Part shown: positions 1 through 9,392 of the stretch, one piece after another
Numbering within the stretch: the first letter of the stretch is position 1
How the letters are laid out: the number at the start of each line of letters is the position of its first letter
Source: Limnoglobus roseus
Lineage (GTDB): Bacteria; Planctomycetota; Planctomycetia; Gemmatales; Gemmataceae
NCBI RefSeq assembly: GCF_008254045.1
Contig: NZ_CP042425.1
Location: 310,001-374,000, forward strand
Length of the DNA: 64,000 bases
Direction: 5' to 3'
Translations under genes and position numbers: made by a program
The notes under the pieces: generated by a model
The model's input: the letters and a program-made list of their open reading frames with translations, nothing else
The model's database searches: none
What the model was told of the DNA's origin: nothing

Positions 1-1926
1 GGCCGGGGCTTCGGACGCGAGGTCGAGCAGTTCGTAAATCGGGACCGCCTTGGTTTGCCCCACGACGGCGACGAGGTCGATCGGGCGGACCACGAGAATG
101 TCCTTCGCCTCGCGGTACGTTGCCTCGCTCAAGAGGACTTCCGTGCCGTAGTACTTGTTAAGACCCTCCAGGCGGCTGGCGAGGTTCACGGCGTCCCCCA
201 TAACCGTGTAGTTCATGCGGGCAGGGCTGCCGATGTTCCCGACCAGAACTTCGCCGGTGTTCAGGCCGAACCGCGTTCGCAAGGCCGGGCGGCCGCGGGC
301 TTCCCACTCGGGGGCGAGTTCGCGGAGCCGCTGCCGGCAGCGGTGGGCGGACAGGCATGCGGCGCTGGCGTGCCGCGGGTTGGCCGTCGGCGCGCCCCAG
401 AACGCCATGATCGCGTCACCGATGAACTTGTCCACCGTGCCGCCGGATTCGAGGACGACCCGGCTCAGGCGGTCGAAGTACTCCCCGAGGTGCGCGACCA
501 ACTCCTCGCCGGGCATCGCCTCCGCGATCGACGTGAACCCGACGATGTCCGAGAACGAGATCGTCAGTTCCCGCTTCTCGACGCCGAGGAGGGCCTCCTG
601 CCCGGAGTCGAGCAGACCGCGGACCAAGTCCACCGGCAGGTACTTCTCGAAGGACCGCAGGCCGGACTTCATCTCCTCGGACGCCTTCCCGAGTTGGTCC
701 ACTTCCAACACTACCGACCGGATCGGCGGTCGCGGTTCGAGGCGCAAGCGGCCCGCGTCGGCCGCAGCGGCCGCGAGTTGCTCCAGCGGGTGGGCGACCT
801 GCCGGGCGAGAAACATACTGATCAGAATGGCGAGGCCGAGAATACCGATGGAGATGGAGAACGTCAACCGACTCGTCCGATGGGCGTAGGCCAGCACTTC
901 GTCTTCCGGGACGTAGGTGCAAACTAACCAGGGCGGGCGGGCCTCCCCGATGATGCGGCGGAAACTCCCCAGGTAGTTCTCGCCGTTGGCCTGGAAGCGA
1001 ATGGCCTGGGCGTCCGCGGGGCCGCCCGTCATCACCCCGACCGGGAGTTTGTGGATGAACGCCTGAACCGCCGGATCTTCCAGTTCGTCAACAGGCGACA
1101 ACCGGCGGCCGGGCTGCCCCGGCTTCGGCGGGAGGATGAGCAACTCGGATCGGGGGTGGGCGATGACCCGAAGGTCCCCGTGGTCGCTTTGCTCATCGTG
1201 CTCGGTCTGTTCCACCAGGAAGGCCGAGCCGCGTTGGCCGATGTGGAGGGTCGCCAGATACCGGCTCAGCGTTTCGAGGTCGAAGTCTGCCATCACGACC
1301 GCGTGAAGTTTGCCGTCGGCGGCTGGAACCGGAACCGCGTAGCTGACGCCGAGACTGCCCTGGGTCGCCCCGACGCCGAGGAACACGTAGGCCGGCGTCC
1401 ACACTCCCCGCCCCTTCCCCGCTGCCGCCTGGAACCACGGCCGGGTTCGCACGTCGTATTCGCTCGGCTCGGTTTTGAACGGCTTGCCGGGGAAGTCTTC
1501 CGCCCGGTACTCGCGCAACTGGTACTTGGCCCCGGCCTTGGTCGTGTGCCAGACGGAGAGTTGATCTTTCTGAAGGCGGGACACGCCGACCGACTCGCCG
1601 GTTTCGGCGAGGCCGAGGAAGAGGGCCGTCGTCTCCGGCTGCGTCGACAGGGCGGCCTTCCAGTACCCGACCAACCTCGGTACGTCCTGCGTCTGGAGTT
1701 GGCCGGAGTCCAACAACTGGCGGGTGAGGGAGCACTGGTCCGTGGCCTGGTCCAAGAGTTGGTCAACCTGTTGGTCGATTCTCAGAACAGTCTGATCGAG
1801 TACCTGTCCCGACAGTTCTTGGGCCGCCGACCGGGCGTTGAGGTAGGAGAAAATGCCGATGGTTGCGACGGTCAGGAGGACCAGTCCGCCGAGCAGCATC
1901 AAGAGAGTCAGTCGGAATCGGAACAT
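1..1926 (-). CDS. Membrane-bound class III adenylate cyclase, 3' end beyond window
   Basis: Start ATG at 1926; the frame stays open to base 1, so the last codons are outside the window. The 642 visible residues give an N-terminal membrane segment (about 5-28), an extracytoplasmic Cache-like sensor region (about 30-345), a second membrane segment (about 349-372), a HAMP-like linker and a class III cyclase catalytic domain (about 440-642). Both metal-binding aspartates are visible in FSDIVGFT and FIGDAIMAFWG. The lysine of DKFIGD, the aspartate of MGDAVN and the Asn/Arg of VNLASRLE are also present, which suits an active ATP-using cyclase. Role inferred: makes cAMP in response to a periplasmic signal. 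It is divergent from the DUF1501 gene. The family and completeness of the active site are well supported; the ligand is unknown. Confidence 0.93.
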   Translation of the reverse strand, partial: MFRFRLTLLMLLGGLVLLTVATIGIFSYLNARSAAQELSGQVLDQTVLRIDQQVDQLLDQATDQCSLTRQLLDSGQLQTQDVPRLVGYWKAALSTQPETTALFLGLAETGESVGVSRLQKDQLSVWHTTKAGAKYQLREYRAEDFPGKPFKTEPSEYDVRTRPWFQAAAGKGRGVWTPAYVFLGVGATQGSLGVSYAVPVPAADGKLHAVVMADFDLETLSRYLATLHIGQRGSAFLVEQTEHDEQSDHGDLRVIAHPRSELLILPPKPGQPGRRLSPVDELEDPAVQAFIHKLPVGVMTGGPADAQAIRFQANGENYLGSFRRIIGEARPPWLVCTYVPEDEVLAYAHRTSRLTFSISIGILGLAILISMFLARQVAHPLEQLAAAAADAGRLRLEPRPPIRSVVLEVDQLGKASEEMKSGLRSFEKYLPVDLVRGLLDSGQEALLGVEKRELTISFSDIVGFTSIAEAMPGEELVAHLGEYFDRLSRVVLESGGTVDKFIGDAIMAFWGAPTANPRHASAACLSAHRCRQRLRELAPEWEARGRPALRTRFGLNTGEVLVGNIGSPARMNYTVMGDAVNLASRLEGLNKYYGTEVLLSEATYREAKDILVVRPIDLVAVVGQTKAVPIYELLDLASEAPA

Positions 1927-2213
1927 GGGCGGCACTCGTCCGGACACGGGCATTCGAGCTAGCGTAGGACGGACGCCCAAAAAAATCTCATTCCCGCCCC
2001 GGGAAGGCGGAACTTTGCCACGCTCACGGTGTTCTCACTATGTGGGCTGCTTTTGTCTTGCCTTGCAGCCCGAAGAGGATCATGATAAATTATTCATCCC
2101 GCCCCACCCCGCCGATAACTGCTCTGTCAACCCGCCTACGAACTTTTCGACCTCGGTAAACCGAAGGCTGACTCGCACCCTTAAATCCTGTTCGATCCGA
2201 AAGGTGACCGGCC
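1927..2213. other. Divergent intergenic region, cyclase / DUF1501
   Basis: No gene seen. It must hold the promoters of both divergent genes. An AT-rich patch (gataaattattc, about 2083-2094) stands out in GC-rich surroundings and is a plausible -10 area for the rightward operon, but no good -35 partner was found. A 7-bp hairpin (gggctgc/gcagccc) lies near 2043-2070. An AAGGTGA about 10 nt before 2214 is a good ribosome binding site for the DUF1501 gene. Confidence 0.5.
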
Positions 2214-3533
2214 ATGACTTCCGCCACGAAGCCGCAAAGCTCTCTCCGCCCGGCCCGCCGCGAGTTCATCCGCGTCGGCGTCGTCGGCTCTCTCGGCCTG
2301 ACGCTGGGTGACTACTTCGCCCTTCAGGCACGGGCCGATCAGAAGAACTACGTGAGCAAGGAAGGCCAGGCCAAGAGCGTCATCCAGATCGTGCTGCCGG
2401 GCGGGATGGCCCACCAGGAGTCGTGGGACCCGAAGCCGGACGCCCCGCTCGAATACCGCGGACCGTTCACGGTGGCGAAGACGAAGCTGCCGGGCGTGGT
2501 CTTCAACGAGAACTTCAAGAGTCTGGCCAGCGTCGCGGACAAGATGACGGTCATCCGCTCCATCGCCGGGAAAGAAGCCGACCACGGCCGGGCGAGCTAC
2601 ACGATGTTCACCGGCTACCGTAAGTCGCCGGCCATCGAACACCCCAGCCTCGGGGCGGTCGTCTCGCACGAGTTCGGCCCCCGCAAGGACTTGCCCCCGT
2701 ACGTGGCCGTGCCGAACGCGAACGAGTACGGCGGCACCGGCTACCTCGGCTCGCAGTTCGGGCCGTTCGGCCTCGGCAGCGACCCGGCCCGCGGCAGCTA
2801 TCAAGTGCGCGACCTGAGCCTGCCCGCCGGCGTGGACGACCGCCGCTTTGGCACCCGCCGCGAGATGCTCGATGTGGTGGACGACCACTTCCGTTATCAA
2901 GCGGGGAAGGCCGACGCCCTCGGCGCGATGGACGAGTTCTACCAGCGGGCCTACGCGATGATTAGCTCGCCGCAAGCCCGCGCGGCCTTCGACATCAGCA
3001 AGGAAACCTCCGCGACGAAGGCGAAGTACGGCAGCGGCGATGCCGCCGGCCGGTTCCTCTTGGCCCGGCGGTTGGTCGAAGCCGGCGTGCGGTTCGTGAC
3101 CGTCTCCTACGGCGGCTGGGACATGCACGCGGGCATCGAGAACGCCATGAAGCGGCAAGCCCCGGGTCTCGATCAGGCGCTCGCCGGTTTGATCCGCGAC
3201 CTGGACGACCGCGGGTTGCTCGACTCGACGGTGGTGCTGGTGACGAGCGAGTTCGGCCGCACGCCGAAGATCAACGTCTCGGCCGGCCGCGACCACTTCC
3301 CGCGCGTGTTCTCGCTGGCCGTCGCCGGCGGCGGGTTTAAGCGGGGCCTCGTGTACGGCTCGTCCAACTCGACCGCGAGCGAGCCGGAAGAGAACCCGGT
3401 GCGGGTCGAAGACGTGCTGACAACGGTCTACAACCAGCTCGGCATCAACGCCGACAAGGAACTGATGGCCCCCGGCGGCCGGCCGATCGAGATCATCGAC
3501 GGTGGCGAAGTCGTGAAGGGTCTGTTGGGCTAA
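2214..3533 (+). CDS. DUF1501 domain protein, Tat-type leader
   Basis: 439 aa. The N-terminus carries RREFIRVG followed by a hydrophobic stretch, which resembles a twin-arginine export signal. The rest is DUF1501, a planctomycete-rich family with an alkaline phosphatase/sulfatase-like fold; typical blocks seen are SEFGRTPKIN, AGRDHFP and the C-terminal GRPIEIIDGGE. The start follows an AAGGTGA ribosome binding site. It heads a plus-strand cluster with PPC, DUF1549/1553 and cytochrome c-WD40 genes, the usual company of this family in planctomycetes. Biochemical activity is not established for the family; a periplasmic or cell-surface role is inferred. Confidence 0.93.
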   Translation: MTSATKPQSSLRPARREFIRVGVVGSLGLTLGDYFALQARADQKNYVSKEGQAKSVIQIVLPGGMAHQESWDPKPDAPLEYRGPFTVAKTKLPGVVFNENFKSLASVADKMTVIRSIAGKEADHGRASYTMFTGYRKSPAIEHPSLGAVVSHEFGPRKDLPPYVAVPNANEYGGTGYLGSQFGPFGLGSDPARGSYQVRDLSLPAGVDDRRFGTRREMLDVVDDHFRYQAGKADALGAMDEFYQRAYAMISSPQARAAFDISKETSATKAKYGSGDAAGRFLLARRLVEAGVRFVTVSYGGWDMHAGIENAMKRQAPGLDQALAGLIRDLDDRGLLDSTVVLVTSEFGRTPKINVSAGRDHFPRVFSLAVAGGGFKRGLVYGSSNSTASEPEENPVRVEDVLTTVYNQLGINADKELMAPGGRPIEIIDGGEVVKGLLG

Positions 3534-3546
3534 GAACCTGCCGCTC

Positions 3547-3575
3547 ACGCCGCCCCGTTACTCGCGGGGCGGCGT
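3547..3575 (+). terminator. GC-rich hairpin after DUF1501
   Basis: Perfect 11-bp stem (acgccgccccg / cggggcggcgt) with a 7-nt loop, 14 nt after the DUF1501 stop. There is no run of T after it, so it may act as a pause, processing or 3'-stabilising structure inside the operon rather than as a full terminator. Confidence 0.5.
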
Positions 3576-3621
3576 TCCCTCCGCCGGTCGTCATCTCGCT
3601 AGAGCCTGGAGTTCCCCCGCC

Positions 3622-6087
3622 ATGCGTTCTCGCTGTTTCCTGCTGCTGCTCACGTTTGCCGGTTCCACGTCGTTCGCCATTGCCGGCACGCCGCGCGTCG
3701 CGCGGGTGACGCCGCCGGGCGGGCAGCGCGGGGCGGTCGTGACAGTCGAACTCATCGGCCGGAACCTCGACGAACCCCGCGAGGTCATCTTCTACGAATC
3801 GGGCATCACGGCCGAGGCGGTCGAGAAAGTCGAAACCATCCTCGCCCCCAACGGCAAGCCGGCCCCGGTCGATCCGGGCACGCGCGTCCGGGTGCGGATG
3901 AAGGTGGCGGACGACTGCCCCCTCGGTGCCCACGGTCTGCGGTTGCGGACGGCCGACGGCCTGAGTGAGTACCACCGTTTCTTCGTCGGCCCGTTCCCGA
4001 CCGTCGAGGAAGACGAACAAACGAACAAGGCCCGTAACGACACCCGCGAGACGGCGAAGGCCGTGCCCGTGAACTGCACCGTCTTCGGCCGACTGAACGA
4101 CCCGACCGATGTGGACGTGTACCGGCTCGAATTCAAGAAGGGCCATCGCATCTCGGCCGAGATCGAATCGGCCCGCCTCGGCACGGACCGCGGCATCCCC
4201 GACCTGCACCTCGCCTTCTACGACGCGGCCGGCAAGAAGCTCGCCGCGGCCGACGATTCGGCGCTCTTCGTGCAAGACCCGATCCTGTCGATCCTCGCCC
4301 CGACCGACGGCGTGTACTTCGTCGAAGTCCGGCACAGCGTTTACAACGGCACCGGCGAACAGTACCGCCTGCACGTCGGCACGTTCGTTCGGCCTACCGG
4401 CCTCTACCCTGCGGGCGGCCCGGCGGGTTCCGATCTCAAGGTCGAAGTTCTCGGCGATCCGAAGGGCAAGTCGTCGCGGACGGTGAAGCTGCCGAAGGCG
4501 CTCGGTAACTTCGACTTCGCTCCGGATGATGCCCCGTCCCCGAACCGCCTGCGTGTGTCGCCGTTCCCGAACGTGCTGGAAGCCGAGCCGAACGATAACC
4601 CGGCGTCACTCACGTCGGCCTCCATCGCGTCGCTGCCGGTCGCCTTCAACGGCATCATCGACAAGCCGGGCGACGTCGATTGCTTCGTCTTCCGGGCGAA
4701 GAAGGGCGAACAGTTCCGCTTCCACGCGATGGCCAACTGCCTCGGCTCGCCGATGGACCCGGCCATCTGGGTGAAACCACTGAGCGCGAAGAACAACGGC
4801 GGGATGCAGCGAGCGTCCGACTCGCGGCCGAACCAACTCGGCGTCGCCCCGGCCAACGGTCTGAACCGCGACAGCCACGACCCGATCTTAGAGTACACCG
4901 CCCCAGCCGACGGCGAGTACGTCCTCGGCGTCGAGGACGAGCGCGGCGAGGGCGGCAGCGATTACGTCTACCGCGTCGAGGTTTCGCCCGAGGCGAACGG
5001 CATCTACACCTACATCGCCCCGGAGCCGGAGAACCAAAACGCCCCGCAACTGCGGCAGGCGATCGTCCTCGCCCCCGGCAACCGCTGGACTTCGCAAGTG
5101 GCGATCTTCAGCACGAACCGCCCCTTCAACGGCGAACTCGAAATCGTCGGCGTGAACCTGCCCAAGGGCGTGACCGTCACCGCCCCGAAGTTGACGCCGG
5201 GCGTGACGAAAGTCCCCGTAGTGTTCGAGGCGGCCGCCGACGTGAAGCCGCAGGCGGCCCTGATCGACCTCGTCGTTCGCCCGGCGAAGGGCGAAGCTAC
5301 GTTCGTCAGCGGTTACCGCCAGACGATCCTGATGAACGGCTACGGCAACAACGATTACTACATGCACGTCCTCATCGAGAAGCTCGCCCTCGCGGTGACG
5401 GAAGAAGCCCCGTTCGCGGTGGAGGTCGAGGAGCCGAAGACGTCGCTGGTGCAGAACGGCGAGATGCTCGTAAACTTCAAGGTGAAGCGTCAGCCGGGGT
5501 ACACCGGCCCGGTTACGGTGCTGATGGACTGGAAGCCGACCGGCATCAACACGGCCACGCCGGTCACGGTAGCCGGCGACAAGACCGAGGGCACCTACCT
5601 GCTCGGCGCGTCCCGCAACGCCACGGCCGGCAAGCAAGCCGTCACGCTCACGGCCGTCAGCGGCGGCAGCGGCCGCCGGAAGCGGAACGACGACACCGAC
5701 CGCACCTACGTCGCGTCGAAGCTGTTCAGCGTGACCGTCGCCGAGCCGCACGTCGAAGCCCGCATCCCGCGGACCTCCATCGAGCGCGGCAAGACTGCCA
5801 CGATCACGCTGAAGCTCAACCACCTGCAAAAGTTCGACGGCAAAGCGAAGGCGACACTCGCCCGCCTGCCGCGCGGCGTCGAACTCGTCGAGCCGACGAA
5901 GGAGATTACGTCGGCCGACAAAGAAGTGAGCTTCACGCTGAAGGCCACGACCGAGGCGCTCGTGGGCAATTACCAGGGCGTGACGATGGACCTGACCGTG
6001 ATCGAGAACGGCCAACCCGTGCGACAGCTCAGCGGCTACGGCCAACTCCGCATCGACGCCGAACGCGGGGCGAAGCCGGGGAAGTGA
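3622..6087 (+). CDS. Secreted PPC-domain protein
   Basis: 821 aa with a signal peptide (about 1-21, ending FAIAG). An IPT-like beta-sandwich stretch follows (PPGGQRGAVVTVELIGRNL, about 29-47). Two bacterial pre-peptidase C-terminal (PPC) domains lie at about 135-255 and 325-455, each with a '(D)VDxxxFxxKKG' start and a 'DGxYxxxV' end. The C-terminal half is further beta-rich sandwich sequence without catalytic motifs. PPC domains usually sit on secreted enzymes; here no enzyme domain is seen, so it is probably an adhesion or scaffold protein. A smaller PPC protein at 60639 also follows a DUF1501 gene, so the pairing repeats within the window. Confidence 0.88.
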   Translation: MRSRCFLLLLTFAGSTSFAIAGTPRVARVTPPGGQRGAVVTVELIGRNLDEPREVIFYESGITAEAVEKVETILAPNGKPAPVDPGTRVRVRMKVADDCPLGAHGLRLRTADGLSEYHRFFVGPFPTVEEDEQTNKARNDTRETAKAVPVNCTVFGRLNDPTDVDVYRLEFKKGHRISAEIESARLGTDRGIPDLHLAFYDAAGKKLAAADDSALFVQDPILSILAPTDGVYFVEVRHSVYNGTGEQYRLHVGTFVRPTGLYPAGGPAGSDLKVEVLGDPKGKSSRTVKLPKALGNFDFAPDDAPSPNRLRVSPFPNVLEAEPNDNPASLTSASIASLPVAFNGIIDKPGDVDCFVFRAKKGEQFRFHAMANCLGSPMDPAIWVKPLSAKNNGGMQRASDSRPNQLGVAPANGLNRDSHDPILEYTAPADGEYVLGVEDERGEGGSDYVYRVEVSPEANGIYTYIAPEPENQNAPQLRQAIVLAPGNRWTSQVAIFSTNRPFNGELEIVGVNLPKGVTVTAPKLTPGVTKVPVVFEAAADVKPQAALIDLVVRPAKGEATFVSGYRQTILMNGYGNNDYYMHVLIEKLALAVTEEAPFAVEVEEPKTSLVQNGEMLVNFKVKRQPGYTGPVTVLMDWKPTGINTATPVTVAGDKTEGTYLLGASRNATAGKQAVTLTAVSGGSGRRKRNDDTDRTYVASKLFSVTVAEPHVEARIPRTSIERGKTATITLKLNHLQKFDGKAKATLARLPRGVELVEPTKEITSADKEVSFTLKATTEALVGNYQGVTMDLTVIENGQPVRQLSGYGQLRIDAERGAKPGK

Positions 6088-6088
6088 C

Positions 6089-6592
6089 ATGGATGACTTT
6101 GATCTCGCAGATCTGATCCGCATGAACCAATTGGTTAGGGGGCGGATCGACTACAAGGGATTCTGTACTTGGTATGAGGCATTGCCGCCTGAACAGCGAC
6201 GGGGGTTAACCGGCCTTTTGCTTGAATTCGCTCATCAGGCGGGGGTGACCGAGCAGTTGTGGAACGAGGCTCTGATGGCTAGCGGTCTAACCGAGAGCGA
6301 TGGCGTAGTTCAGAGACTCTGGATCGCTCGGAAAGCCGATAACACAGGACTTGCCCTCCACAAGTTCATCTGGGCACTACCAGCCACCGAACTGCCAACT
6401 TTGTTCCGGGTGGCCGTCTACCTGTTTGGCATCGCAGAAGGAAACGTTTTTCGGAACGAGGTCAAGGAGCATTGTAATCACTGGTGGCATCGAGACCTGA
6501 TGGACAAGCGAGTCGTACAGGATCTGTTGAATGACTCTCAGTATTACTCGACAGCAATGAGAAATGACGACCGCATCCGCAATCGCGGGTAG
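6089..6592 (+). CDS. DUF5958-like hypothetical protein, low GC
   Basis: 167 aa, cytoplasmic, no signal peptide. The N-terminal MNQLVRGRIDYKGFCTWYEALPP and the later pattern 'R.AVYLFGIAEGN...HCNHWWHRDL' resemble the small DUF5958 family; this match is from memory and is tentative. It starts 1 nt after the PPC stop and ends 23 nt before the DUF1549 gene, so it is co-transcribed. Its codon use is clearly less GC-biased than its neighbours (for example ttggttaggggg, ttgcttgaattc), which suggests recent acquisition into an older operon. Function unknown. Confidence 0.75.
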   Translation: MDDFDLADLIRMNQLVRGRIDYKGFCTWYEALPPEQRRGLTGLLLEFAHQAGVTEQLWNEALMASGLTESDGVVQRLWIARKADNTGLALHKFIWALPATELPTLFRVAVYLFGIAEGNVFRNEVKEHCNHWWHRDLMDKRVVQDLLNDSQYYSTAMRNDDRIRNRG

Positions 6593-6615
6593 TCTTTGAA
6601 CCGCAGGCACTGCTA

Positions 6616-9255
6616 ATGAAATACTGTCTTCAAGTTGTCACGCTCGTCCTGGCCTCTGTTGGCGTCTGCCGCGCTGACGGCCTGCCGACACTTCGCGTCT
6701 TCCCCGCGAAGGTCGAACTCAACGGCCAGGGCGATCGCCTTAGCGTCGTCGTGCAGGAAGTCGATGCACAAGGGCTGACAAAGGACGTGACCGCTGCGGC
6801 GAAGTTCCAACTCGCCGACGCCGGCGTTGCGACGTTGACCGACGGCCGGCTCGCCCCCGGCAAGGACGGCACCACGAAGCTCGTCGTCGAACACGGCAAA
6901 CTCAAGGCCGAGGCCGAAGTCGTCGTCAAGAATGCGGCGAAGTCGCGGGCGGTCAGTTTTCGGCTCGACGTGATGCCGGTGTTCATGAAGCACGGCTGCA
7001 ACAACGGCAGTTGCCACGGGGCGGCCCGCGGCAAGGACGGGTTCATGCTCTCGCTGTTCGGCTACGACCCGGCCGGCGACTACTACCGCCTCACGCGGGC
7101 GATCGTTGGCCGCCGGGTCGATCTCGCGTCGCCGGAAAAGAGCTTGCTGCTCGAAAAGACCACGAACGCCGTGCCGCACACCGGCGGCAAGCTGTTCGAC
7201 ACGAACCACGACGACTACAAGACGCTCCTCGGTTGGCTGAAGGCGGGTGCCCCGGACGACGGCACTGACACCCCCGTGCCCGTCGGCATCGAACTCCTGC
7301 CGCCGAAGGTCGTCTTCCCCGGCACGAACGCGACGCAGAAGACCGTCGTCCTCGCGAAGTACTCCGACGGGGCCGTGCGGGACGTGACGCGGTTGGCCCT
7401 GTACCTGACGAACAACGACGCCGTCGCGGGCATCGACAAGGATGGCGTCGCGAAGGCCAACGGCCGCGGCGGGGCGTTCGTGTTCGCCCGGTTCAGCAAG
7501 TTCACCGTCGGCTCGGAAGTCCTGGTGCTACCGACCGACGACAAGTTCGTCTGGCCGAAGACGCCGGAGAAGAACTACGTCGACACGCTCGTCTTCGACA
7601 AGCTCAAGAAGTTGCACATGGCCCCGTCGGAGCTGTGTTCCGACGAGGCGTTCTTGCGGCGGGTGTCCCTCGACCTGATCGGCCTGCCGCCGACGCGCGA
7701 GGAGTTCGAGAAGTTCCTCGCGGACAAGGCCCCGGACAAGCGGGCGAAGTTGATCGACACGCTCATCGAACGGCCCGAGTTCGTGGACATGTGGACGATG
7801 AAGTGGGGCGAGTTGCTCCGCATCCGGGCGGCGAACAACAACCCGCAGTACGGCCGCGACGCGAAGGCGATGTACACCTACGCCGCGTGGGTGAAGGAGC
7901 AGATTGCCGCGAATCGTCCGCTGAACGAGTTCGTCGCGGACCTCATCGCCGGCACCGGGAGCAACTTCAAACAGCCGACCGCAAACCTCTACACGTCGGC
8001 CGAACGCCTCACGCCGGAGAAGACGGCCGAGGACATCGCGCAGGTCTTCCTCGGCACCCGCATCCAATGCGCTCAGTGTCACAACCACCCGTTCGACCGC
8101 TGGACGCTCGACGACTACTACGGCTTCTCTGCGTTCTTCGCCGGGGTCAACCTGAAGCGCGGCGTCGAGGGCCGCGAGGTGATCGTTACGAACAACAACA
8201 GCGCGAACACCGTCGCGCACCCGGTGGACGGCCGCCGCATGAAGCCGAAGTTCCTCGGAGGCGACGTGCCCGAAGTCGAGGGGCAAGACCCACGCAAGGC
8301 GCTGGCGACGTGGCTGACCTCGCCGGACAACGCCGCGTTCTCGAAGACGATGGCGAACATGATCTGGTCGCACTTCTTCGGCCGCGGCATCACCGACCCG
8401 GTGGACGACGTGCGGATCAGCAACCCGCCGAGCAACAAGGAACTGCTCGACGAACTCGGCACGAAGCTAACCGCGTACAAGTTCGACATGAAGAAGCTCG
8501 TGAAGGACATCTGCAACTCGCGGACGTATCAACTGTCCGTCACGACGAACCCGACGAACGAACTCGACAGTGCGTACTTCTCGCACGCCTACGTCCGCCG
8601 CCTGCGGGCCGAGGTGCTGCTTGATTCGATCACCCGCATCACCGGCACGGAAGACCGCTTCCCGCTGTCGCCGCCCGGCACGCGGGCCGTGCAAATTCAC
8701 ACCGGCGAAGTGTCGAACTACTTCCTCACGACGTTCGGCCGTGCCCCGCGGGAGACGCCGTGCTCGTGCGAGGTGAGCAAGGCGGCGAACCTGTCGCAAG
8801 CCCTGCACCTGGTCAACGGCGACACGCTCACGAACAAGATCGCGCAGAGCAAGGTGATCGCCGACCTCGTCACGAAGAAGGCGAAGCCGGAGGACGTGAT
8901 CGAGGAACTTTACATCCGCGCCTTCAGCCGAAAGCCGAACGGCGACGAGACAAAGCGGCTCCTGGACATCGTCAACAAGGAGATCGGCAACCCGGACCGC
9001 GTTAAGGAGTTGGTCGCAATGCGGGCCGGCCTGGACCCGACCCTCGCGAGGCAGCAGGAGCGGTTGCAGAAACTGAAAGAGGACGCCAAGAAGTTGACCG
9101 GCAAAGACCTGGCCGTCGCCGAGAAGCAGATTAAGAACCTGGGCGAGACGGTGGCCACGACCCAGAAGCAGTACGAAACGGCCGCCGCCGTGACCCTCTA
9201 CGGCGACATCCTTTGGAGCCTGTTCAACTCCACCGAGTTCACCTTCAACCACTAA
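6616..9255 (+). CDS. DUF1549/DUF1553 haem-motif protein with Ig-like domains
   Basis: 879 aa, secreted (signal about 1-20). Order: Ig-like domain (about 22-110), a cytochrome-like segment with the unusual spacing CNNGSCH (about 127-133), a second Ig-like domain (about 220-310), DUF1549 (about 319-500) containing CAQCH near residue 485, then DUF1553 (about 558-790). A charged coiled coil (about 810-855) is inserted before the final 'LYGDILWSLFNSTEF' block. DUF1549/1553 proteins are a planctomycete hallmark, usually beside DUF1501 genes as here. C-type haem binding is inferred from the Cys-His motifs; the substrate is unknown. Confidence 0.92.
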   Translation: MKYCLQVVTLVLASVGVCRADGLPTLRVFPAKVELNGQGDRLSVVVQEVDAQGLTKDVTAAAKFQLADAGVATLTDGRLAPGKDGTTKLVVEHGKLKAEAEVVVKNAAKSRAVSFRLDVMPVFMKHGCNNGSCHGAARGKDGFMLSLFGYDPAGDYYRLTRAIVGRRVDLASPEKSLLLEKTTNAVPHTGGKLFDTNHDDYKTLLGWLKAGAPDDGTDTPVPVGIELLPPKVVFPGTNATQKTVVLAKYSDGAVRDVTRLALYLTNNDAVAGIDKDGVAKANGRGGAFVFARFSKFTVGSEVLVLPTDDKFVWPKTPEKNYVDTLVFDKLKKLHMAPSELCSDEAFLRRVSLDLIGLPPTREEFEKFLADKAPDKRAKLIDTLIERPEFVDMWTMKWGELLRIRAANNNPQYGRDAKAMYTYAAWVKEQIAANRPLNEFVADLIAGTGSNFKQPTANLYTSAERLTPEKTAEDIAQVFLGTRIQCAQCHNHPFDRWTLDDYYGFSAFFAGVNLKRGVEGREVIVTNNNSANTVAHPVDGRRMKPKFLGGDVPEVEGQDPRKALATWLTSPDNAAFSKTMANMIWSHFFGRGITDPVDDVRISNPPSNKELLDELGTKLTAYKFDMKKLVKDICNSRTYQLSVTTNPTNELDSAYFSHAYVRRLRAEVLLDSITRITGTEDRFPLSPPGTRAVQIHTGEVSNYFLTTFGRAPRETPCSCEVSKAANLSQALHLVNGDTLTNKIAQSKVIADLVTKKAKPEDVIEELYIRAFSRKPNGDETKRLLDIVNKEIGNPDRVKELVAMRAGLDPTLARQQERLQKLKEDAKKLTGKDLAVAEKQIKNLGETVATTQKQYETAAAVTLYGDILWSLFNSTEFTFNH

Positions 9256-9269
9256 AAAAGATTGAACAA

Positions 9270-9371
9270 CGGAACGCGGAGAACGCAGGATCGGAACGCC
9301 GGATGAAGTCCGGATCGGATTGGTCTTGTCCGCGTTTATCCGGCGTTGAAATCCGCGTTCTCCGCGTTCCG
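9270..9371. repeat. Imperfect palindromic repeat element
   Basis: About 45-nt inverted arms fill the gap between two genes. The outer 17 nt (cggaacgcggagaacgc) pair perfectly with the right end, and aacgccggat pairs again further in. The core shares ggtcttgtccg and the following 'tt.atc.ggcgtt' with the palindrome at 60653-60741, so the two are members of one dispersed family. Probable REP-like non-autonomous element; transcribed, it would form a long hairpin before the cytochrome-WD40 gene. Confidence 0.75.
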
Positions 9372-9392
9372 ATTTGATTAGGACTTCCCGAC

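Noticed and set aside
55..1962. Plus-strand frames in the first 2 kb
   Set aside because: They are antisense to the cyclase, whose catalytic motifs are intact on the minus strand up to the window edge.
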